A stretch of 64,000 nucleotides of DNA from Dyadobacter sp. CY261 (GTDB lineage: Bacteria > Bacteroidota > Bacteroidia > Cytophagales > Spirosomataceae). The notes beneath the pieces were generated by a model, which saw only the letters and a list, made by a program, of their open reading frames with translations, had not been told where the DNA came from and ran no database searches. Where the stretch lies: contig NZ_JAKCPW010000011.1 of assembly GCF_021440085.1 (NCBI RefSeq), positions 1 through 64,000 on the forward strand. The letters are read 5' to 3'. Numbering within the stretch: the stretch's first letter is position 1; the number at the start of each line of letters is the position of its first letter. This document shows, piece by piece, positions 62,584 to 64,000 of the stretch. A program made the position numbers and the translations under genes.

Positions 62584-63030
62584 TAATTCGGCAGGCGAAA
62601 GCAATCCGTACTGTGACATCCCGCATGCCCTTCGACTCCGCTCAGGGTGACAGTACCGTGATGTCAGCCAGCAAGTCCAAGGGCAGCAATTCAATCGGTA
62701 CGTTAAAAGGCGCAATACTGGGATGTCAGCCTGATAATTCGGCAGGCGAAAGCAATCCGTACTGTGACATCCCGCATGCCCTTCGACTCCGCTCAGGGTG
62801 ACAGTACCGTGATGTCAGCCAGCAGGTCCAAGGTCAGCAATTCAATCGGTACGCTAAAGGTGCAATACCGTAATGTCAGCCTGAGCGCAGTCGAAGGGCA
62901 GCAATTCAATCGGTACGTTAAAAGGCGCAATACCGTGATGTCAGCCTGAGCGCAGTCGAAGGGCAGCAATTCAATCGGTACGTTAAAAGGTGCAATACCG
63001 TGATGTCAGCCTGAGCGCAGTCCAAGGCAG
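62572..63030. repeat. Array of palindromic repeats
   Basis: The intergenic region holds two 151-base direct repeats (starting at 62572 and 62723) and then a 65-base unit whose CTGAGCGCAG start recurs at 62881, 62946 and 63011. The units carry CCTTCGACTCCGCTCAGG and its inverse CCTGAGCGCAGTCGAAGG, so transcripts can form hairpins. The array also contains a repeated CAGCAATTCAATCGGTACG element. This is REP-like repeat DNA; short open frames inside it are not genes. It is not CRISPR, because there are no unique spacers. Confidence 0.88.
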
Positions 63031-63098
63031 TCATACGGCAAGATTCCGCATAGCCCGGCACGCATTTTGTACGTATATTGGTAAAATATCACCACCCT

Positions 63099-63797
63099 AT
63101 GCCTGAATTCGCAGATTGGAGAAAAATCCTCATGCACGACCACCCCTTCACTTTCCTGTTGGAGGTGGTGATCCGTACGGTTATTATGTTTATGATCATT
63201 CTCATTGCCCTGAGGGCGTCGGGGAAACGAGGGATCAAGCAATTATCCGTTTTTGAATTGGTACTAATCATCGGGTTAGGTTCCGCGGCGGGCGATCCGA
63301 TGTTTTATGAAGACGTAGGTATTCTGCCGGCATTCGTGGTTTTCCTGGTGGTGATTTCGCTTTATATAACGGTTACACGGCTATCCGACCGTTTTGTAAA
63401 ACTTGAAAAACTGCTGGAAGGCGAATCGTTGTGTGTGATCCGCGATGGAAAACTGCTGCAAGATGCCTTCAAAGATTCGGGACTTTCGCAGGATGAGTTT
63501 TTTGCAGCGCTACGGATGCGCAATGTCGAACATCTGGGCCAGGTGCGAACGGTGCTCATAGAAACCTCGGGCGAGTTCAGTGTTTTGTATTATCCCGACG
63601 AGGAGGTGCGGTATGGGCTGCCCATTTTCCCCGACAAACTGAAAAACAAGCTCCATAGTCATGCTTCTTTCGAGCATATCGCCTGCGCGAAATGCGGGAA
63701 CACAAAATATGGAGCGAATTCCACTACACTTCCCGAATGTCCCGAATGTGAGGTGTCCGAATGGGTGGAAGCAATAAATACAAAGCGGATCGCGTGA
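63099..63797 (+). CDS. DUF421 (YetF-like) membrane protein with zinc-ribbon tail
   Basis: The 232-residue protein from the ATG at 63099 (MPEFADWRKILMHDHP) has three membrane helices (about 20-40, 50-70, 80-100) with GKRGIKQLSVFELVLIIGLGS in the first loops. A cytoplasmic YetF domain follows, with LLEGESLCVIRDGKLLQDAFK and LRMRNVEHLGQVRTVLIETSG. Its last 40 residues add a pair of Cys-x-x-Cys knuckles (CAKCGN and CPECE), a likely zinc ribbon not typical of the family. An upstream TTG at 63078 is less likely. The function of the family is unclear. Confidence 0.88.
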   Translation: MPEFADWRKILMHDHPFTFLLEVVIRTVIMFMIILIALRASGKRGIKQLSVFELVLIIGLGSAAGDPMFYEDVGILPAFVVFLVVISLYITVTRLSDRFVKLEKLLEGESLCVIRDGKLLQDAFKDSGLSQDEFFAALRMRNVEHLGQVRTVLIETSGEFSVLYYPDEEVRYGLPIFPDKLKNKLHSHASFEHIACAKCGNTKYGANSTTLPECPECEVSEWVEAINTKRIA

Positions 63798-63857
63798 AAC
63801 CGCACACTCTTAACATGACCTTAAATACTTGATAACATTTTTTTAACATTGAGACCC

Positions 63858-63865
63858 TAATTTTG
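63858..63865 (+). promoter_or_regulatory. -7 element before the final sigma gene
   Basis: TAATTTTG fits TAnnTTTG and lies 34 bases before the ATG at 63899. A TTG at the ideal -33 spacing is not obvious. Confidence 0.5.
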
Positions 63866-63898
63866 CATTCCTTCCAAAGTCATACCTCCATCTAGTTC

Positions 63899-64000
63899 AT
63901 GAACCGCTCCCAGGAAAGTGATGTAGCACTCGTAACCGCCATTGGCAAAGGCGACAGGCTGGCATTCAGGGTGCTTTATGAGCGTTATCAGGAAGAAATG
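63899..64000 (+). CDS. ECF sigma factor, 5' part only
   Basis: An open frame of 34 codons runs to the window edge: MNRSQESDVALVTAIGKGD, then LAFRVLYERYQEEM. This matches the start of region 2 of ECF sigma-70 proteins (D-x-x-AF-x-x-LY-x-x-Y). The gene lies after a likely TAnnTTTG promoter. The partner and target are outside the window. Confidence 0.8.
   Translation, partial: MNRSQESDVALVTAIGKGDRLAFRVLYERYQEEM

Noticed and set aside
62580-62949. Short plus-strand frames of 60-80 codons in the repeat array
   Set aside because: They are repeat copies of each other and arise from the repeated DNA.
62572-63030. Possible CRISPR array
   Set aside because: The repeated units are 65 and 151 bases, with copies inverted and intervening sequence that is itself repeated. 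There are no unique spacers and no cas gene.

Overview
The window looks like a chromosomal stretch of a Bacteroidota bacterium, most likely a Cytophagales relative of Dyadobacter or Spirosoma. The evidence is two SusC/SusD pairs with FecR and ECF sigma factors, type IX secretion (T9SS) sorting domains, one-component propeller histidine kinases, and several TAnnTTTG promoter -7 elements typical of the phylum. Genus is an inference; no rRNA or tRNA was found.

Region 1 (1-19634, minus strand) is the structural half of a siphovirus-type prophage, read right to left: small early-late genes, terminase small and large subunits, portal, head morphogenesis protein, prohead protease, HK97-type capsid, connector and tail-completion genes, tail tube, frameshifted tail assembly chaperone pair, tape measure, a 1701-residue tail tip/fibre protein, and a secreted TIM-barrel-like protein cut by the window edge. 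No integrase, repressor or lysis gene is visible, so the rest of the phage lies left of base 1 or is lost. Next to it, 19900-20335 is a patchwork of three truncated host gene pieces abutting rpiA.

Region 2 (21248-27993, minus) is an unusual cluster: four paralogous secreted proteins made of YadA-head-like repeats with a shared C-terminal module and coiled coil, bracketed by two short T9SS proteins, with a small orphan secreted protein inside. It ends at a 20-bp perfect hairpin.

Region 3 (28324-38936, minus) holds an old yellow enzyme, a complete sigma/FecR/SusC/SusD cell-surface signalling and uptake locus, and an ECF42-like sigma factor with its YCII/DGPF partner and an AhpD-like protein. 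A 26-bp hairpin lies just before that sigma factor's start codon.

Region 4 (39106-43265) contains an Rrf2 (NsrR-like) regulator and flavohaemoglobin with two near-identical inverted-repeat operators, then a DoxX protein divergent from an HxlR regulator with a perfect 18-bp palindrome between them, then a glycosyltransferase. Region 5 (43378-52113) contains a ThuA/sugar dehydrogenase/cytochrome c fusion divergent from a Nudix-type regulator with an inverted-repeat operator between them, then two response-regulator genes convergent with a propeller histidine kinase.

Region 6 (52401-62583) is a second glycan locus: alpha-galactosidase-like enzyme with a T9SS tail, SusD, SusC, FecR, and a divergent sigma factor. 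An array of palindromic repeats, a DUF421 membrane protein and the beginning of a fourth ECF sigma factor complete the window.
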